Assembly (NCBI GenBank): GCA_035623615.1
Contig: DASPTB010000266.1
Coordinates: 1-6,860 of the forward strand
Length of the DNA: 6,860 nt
Source of the DNA: DASPTB01 sp035623615
GTDB lineage: Bacteria; Actinomycetota; UBA4738
Direction of reading: 5' to 3'
The notes below the pieces were generated by a model, which searched no databases, was not told where the DNA came from, and saw nothing but the letters and a program-made list of their open reading frames with translations. Both the position numbers and the translations under genes were made by a program. The stretch's first letter is position 1, and each line of letters starts with the position of its first letter. This document shows, one piece after another, positions 5,426 to 6,860 of the stretch.

Positions 5426-6025
5426 ATGGCGTTTCCCCCGCTCGTCGCGCTCGCGACGAAGAACCCCGGCAAGATCCGGGAGATCCTGCGCATCTGCTCC
5501 GACTGGCCCGTCGAATGGGAGACGGCCGGCGACCGCGCGTGGCCCGACGTCGAGGAGACCGGCGACACCTACGAGGAGAACGCGCTGTTGAAGGCGAGGG
5601 CGGTCGCGGCGTTCCTCGGAATCCCGGCGGTCGCCGACGACTCCGGCATCGAGGTGGACGCGCTCGGCGGGGCCCCGGGGGTGCGCTCGGCCCGGTTCGC
5701 GGGCGAGCACGCGACCGACGCCGAGAACCTCCAGCTGCTGCTCCGCAAGGTCTCCGCGTTCCCGGAGGAAGTTCGGACCGCGCGGTACCGCTGCGTGGCG
5801 CTCTGCGCGTGGCCCGACGGAACCGAGGTGGCGGCGGAGGCGGCCTGCGCCGGGCGCATCACGCTCGAGCCGCGCGGCTCCGGCGGATTCGGCTACGACC
5901 CTGCGTTCGTCCCCGACGGCGAGACGCGGACCATGGCCGAGCTCGAGCCGCGCGCGAAAGACGCCATCAGCCACCGCGGGAAGGCGCTTCGGGCGCTGGG
6001 GGAGCAGCTCCTCGGGGGAAGGTGA
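5426..6025 (+). CDS. rdgB: dITP/XTP pyrophosphatase (non-canonical purine NTP pyrophosphatase)
   Basis: Hydrolyses dITP, ITP and XTP to monophosphates, keeping deaminated purines out of DNA and RNA; a soluble homodimer of the HAM1 family. The 199 residues match the usual length. Visible are the nucleotide-binding TKNPGKIREI (11-20), the metal-binding ENALLKA region (51-57), the catalytic ADDSGIEVDALGGAPGVRSA (70-89), GSGGFGYDPAFVP (151-163) and the closing HRGKALRAL (183-191). ATG 5426 is 12 bases after the rph stop with no good Shine-Dalgarno, so it is probably translated as the last gene of the cysM-murI-rph-rdgB operon. rph-rdgB pairing is common in many bacteria and is also seen in mycobacteria. 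Confidence 0.96.
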   Translation: MAFPPLVALATKNPGKIREILRICSDWPVEWETAGDRAWPDVEETGDTYEENALLKARAVAAFLGIPAVADDSGIEVDALGGAPGVRSARFAGEHATDAENLQLLLRKVSAFPEEVRTARYRCVALCAWPDGTEVAAEAACAGRITLEPRGSGGFGYDPAFVPDGETRTMAELEPRAKDAISHRGKALRALGEQLLGGR

Positions 6026-6027
6026 GG

Positions 6028-6498
6028 TCAGGCCGGCCCGACGAGGTGGCCCGAGCGGTCGACGACCACGAGGCTCACCGATCCCTGGCTCACGAGTTCG
6101 ATGCGCTCCTCGCGCCAGCGCGTGGGAAGCGAGCCTTCTTCGAGCTCCACCGGCAGCACGATCACGGCGGCATCCAGACCGTCGGCGCAGGTCACGAGCG
6201 GTTGGGAGTCGGTCGCCGCCGCGATCCACCCCCACGAATCGATGCCCTCCTCCCGAGTCCTCGCGACCGCTTCGGCGAGCGCGGGGCGGTCGCGGCGCAG
6301 TAGATCGTCGGGCTCGAGTGGCCCCTCGCCGCGTCCGTCCGTCGAGGCGGTCGCCGGGTCGGCCTCGTACAGGACGAGGGGCGACCCCGTCTCCAGCGCC
6401 AGGGTGCGCCCCACCCTCAGGACGTGGTCGTAGGTTCCTTCTTCGTCCACATAGGTGAGGATCACGCCCGGTCCGGTTGTATGAGGATCCACTCTCAT
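6028..6498 (-). CDS. Small UspA-like protein of unknown function
   Basis: A 156-residue soluble protein read on the minus strand from ATG (complement of 6496-6498) to TGA (6028-6030). GGGAG upstream with a 7-base spacer supports this start. The outline resembles a universal stress protein: a first strand VILTYVDEE (12-20), a helix, a second strand SPLVLYEAD (39-47), a region DAAVIVLPVE (109-118) like the usual 'ADLIVMGS' strand, and a final GSVSLVVVD (139-147) like 'CPVLVV'. The ATP-binding glycine pattern (G-x2-G-x9-G-S/T) expected after the fourth strand is absent, so any ATP-binding role is doubtful. There are no membrane segments or signal peptide. It converges on rdgB with only 2 bases between stop codons and is not part of that operon. 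The Usp link is a judgement from pattern only; 'hypothetical protein' is a fair alternative. Confidence 0.72.
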   Translation of the reverse strand: MRVDPHTTGPGVILTYVDEEGTYDHVLRVGRTLALETGSPLVLYEADPATASTDGRGEGPLEPDDLLRRDRPALAEAVARTREEGIDSWGWIAAATDSQPLVTCADGLDAAVIVLPVELEEGSLPTRWREERIELVSQGSVSLVVVDRSGHLVGPA

Positions 6499-6616
6499 TC
6501 CGATGCTCCCATCCCGCCTCCGAGCCGATGCAAACAAGGCCAAGATGCCCCGCTTCCCCGGCTCGTTTCGCGCGTCGATCGAGGGTGCGGGATGATGCGT
6601 GGACCTGACGTCGCCC

Positions 6617-6700
6617 GCGGCGGTGGCGGAACTGGCAGACGCGCCGGCCTTAGGAGCCGGTGGCCGAAGGGCCGTGTGGGTTCGAGTCCCACCCGCCGCA
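6617..6700 (+). tRNA. tRNA-Leu (anticodon UAG)
   Basis: Acceptor arms GCGGCGG (6617-6623) and CCGCCGC (6693-6699) pair fully, with discriminator A at 6700. The anticodon stem is CCGGC/GCCGG (6644-6648, 6656-6660), with loop CTTAGGA giving anticodon TAG at 6651-6653 for CUN leucine codons. A long class II variable arm GGCC-GAAG-GGCC (6662-6673) confirms leucine. The T arm is GTGGG-TTCGAGT-CCCAC (6676-6692). The terminal CCA is not encoded. A weak -10-like GATGAT lies at 6592-6597 without a convincing -35. Confidence 0.97.
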
Positions 6701-6725
6701 CTCAGATTCGACATGAGCAAAGGAG

Positions 6726-6800
6726 TGGGCCGTGGGGGATTCGAACCCTCGACGCGCAGATTAAGAGTCTGCCGCTCTAACCAGGCTGAGCTAACGGCCC
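6726..6800 (-). tRNA. tRNA-Lys (anticodon CUU)
   Basis: On the minus strand the acceptor arms GGGCCGT and ACGGCCC (complements of 6794-6800 and 6727-6733) pair fully, with discriminator A at 6726. The D stem is GCTC/GAGC and the anticodon stem GCAGA/TCTGC, with loop CTCTTAA giving anticodon CTT for AAG codons. The T loop TTCGAAT is standard, but the T stem GAGGG/CCCCC contains an A-C mismatch at its second pair (positions 50-64 in tRNA numbering; complement of 6749 and 6735). CCA is not encoded. The gene faces tRNA-Leu across 25 bases with no visible terminator. Confidence 0.96.
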
Positions 6801-6808
6801 CGTCGCAG

Positions 6809-6833
6809 AGTATAGAAAACGCCGTCCGGTCAA
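6809..6833 (-). promoter_or_regulatory. Probable promoter of tRNA-Lys
   Basis: On the minus strand TATACT (complement of 6809-6814) is a near-consensus -10 located 8 bases upstream of the mature tRNA 5' end. TTGACC (complement of 6828-6833) is a good -35, but the 13-base spacer is short. An overlapping TACTCT at 6807-6812 would give 15. Either way transcription would start at or just before the tRNA. Confidence 0.5.
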
Positions 6834-6860
6834 GGACTCGCGCAATTGGGGTGAGCGAGG

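Noticed and set aside
4586..6235. Long open frame on the minus strand (549 codons) opposite rph and rdgB
   Set aside because: Same pattern: antisense to clear rph and rdgB motifs, arginine- and glycine-rich, and overlapping the real minus-strand gene at 6028-6498 in another frame.

Overview
This is a compact, G+C-rich window that looks chromosomal and most resembles Actinomycetota. The best evidence is the gene order cysM - murI - rph - rdgB. It parallels the mycobacterial cluster mec-cysO-cysM-rhomboid-murI-Rv1339-rphA-rdgB, and the CysM protein resembles the mycobacterial O-phosphoserine-dependent enzyme more than ordinary CysK. GTG starts, an apparently leaderless GTG gene and tRNA genes without encoded CCA also fit. 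The gene for an adenosine-specific kinase family protein, best known from archaea and thermophilic bacteria, suggests a deep-branching or uncultured actinobacterial lineage rather than a typical Mycobacterium or Streptomyces. That placement is inference.

Layout. Positions 2-796 hold the C-terminal 264 residues of a canonical GdhA-type glutamate dehydrogenase, cut by the window edge. A 165-base gap follows, with a 16-base inverted repeat and a strong Shine-Dalgarno. Positions 962-2197 encode a second, divergent Glu/Leu/Phe/Val dehydrogenase family protein. The gap 2198-2413 appears to contain a promoter and a structured RNA leader, with a 16-bp long-range stem and a possible anti-Shine-Dalgarno, ahead of the kinase-family gene (2414-2896). 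A good extended -10 element then sits exactly where a leaderless cysM transcript would start. The tightly packed genes cysM (2942-3874), murI (3879-4688), rph (4685-5413) and rdgB (5426-6025) look like one operon. A small UspA-like gene (6028-6498, minus strand) converges on rdgB with 2 bases between them. The window ends with tRNA-Leu(UAG) on the plus strand facing tRNA-Lys(CUU) on the minus strand.

Function. The left part is nitrogen assimilation or amino-acid catabolism at the 2-oxoglutarate/glutamate node. The right part is a housekeeping cluster: cysteine synthesis, D-glutamate for peptidoglycan, 3' maturation of RNA (tRNA in particular) and cleansing of the nucleotide pool. Glutamate is a link: the dehydrogenases make or consume L-glutamate and MurI converts it to D-glutamate. 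There is no mobile element, CRISPR array or obvious defence system. The most interesting unexplained element is the leader at about 2236-2413.
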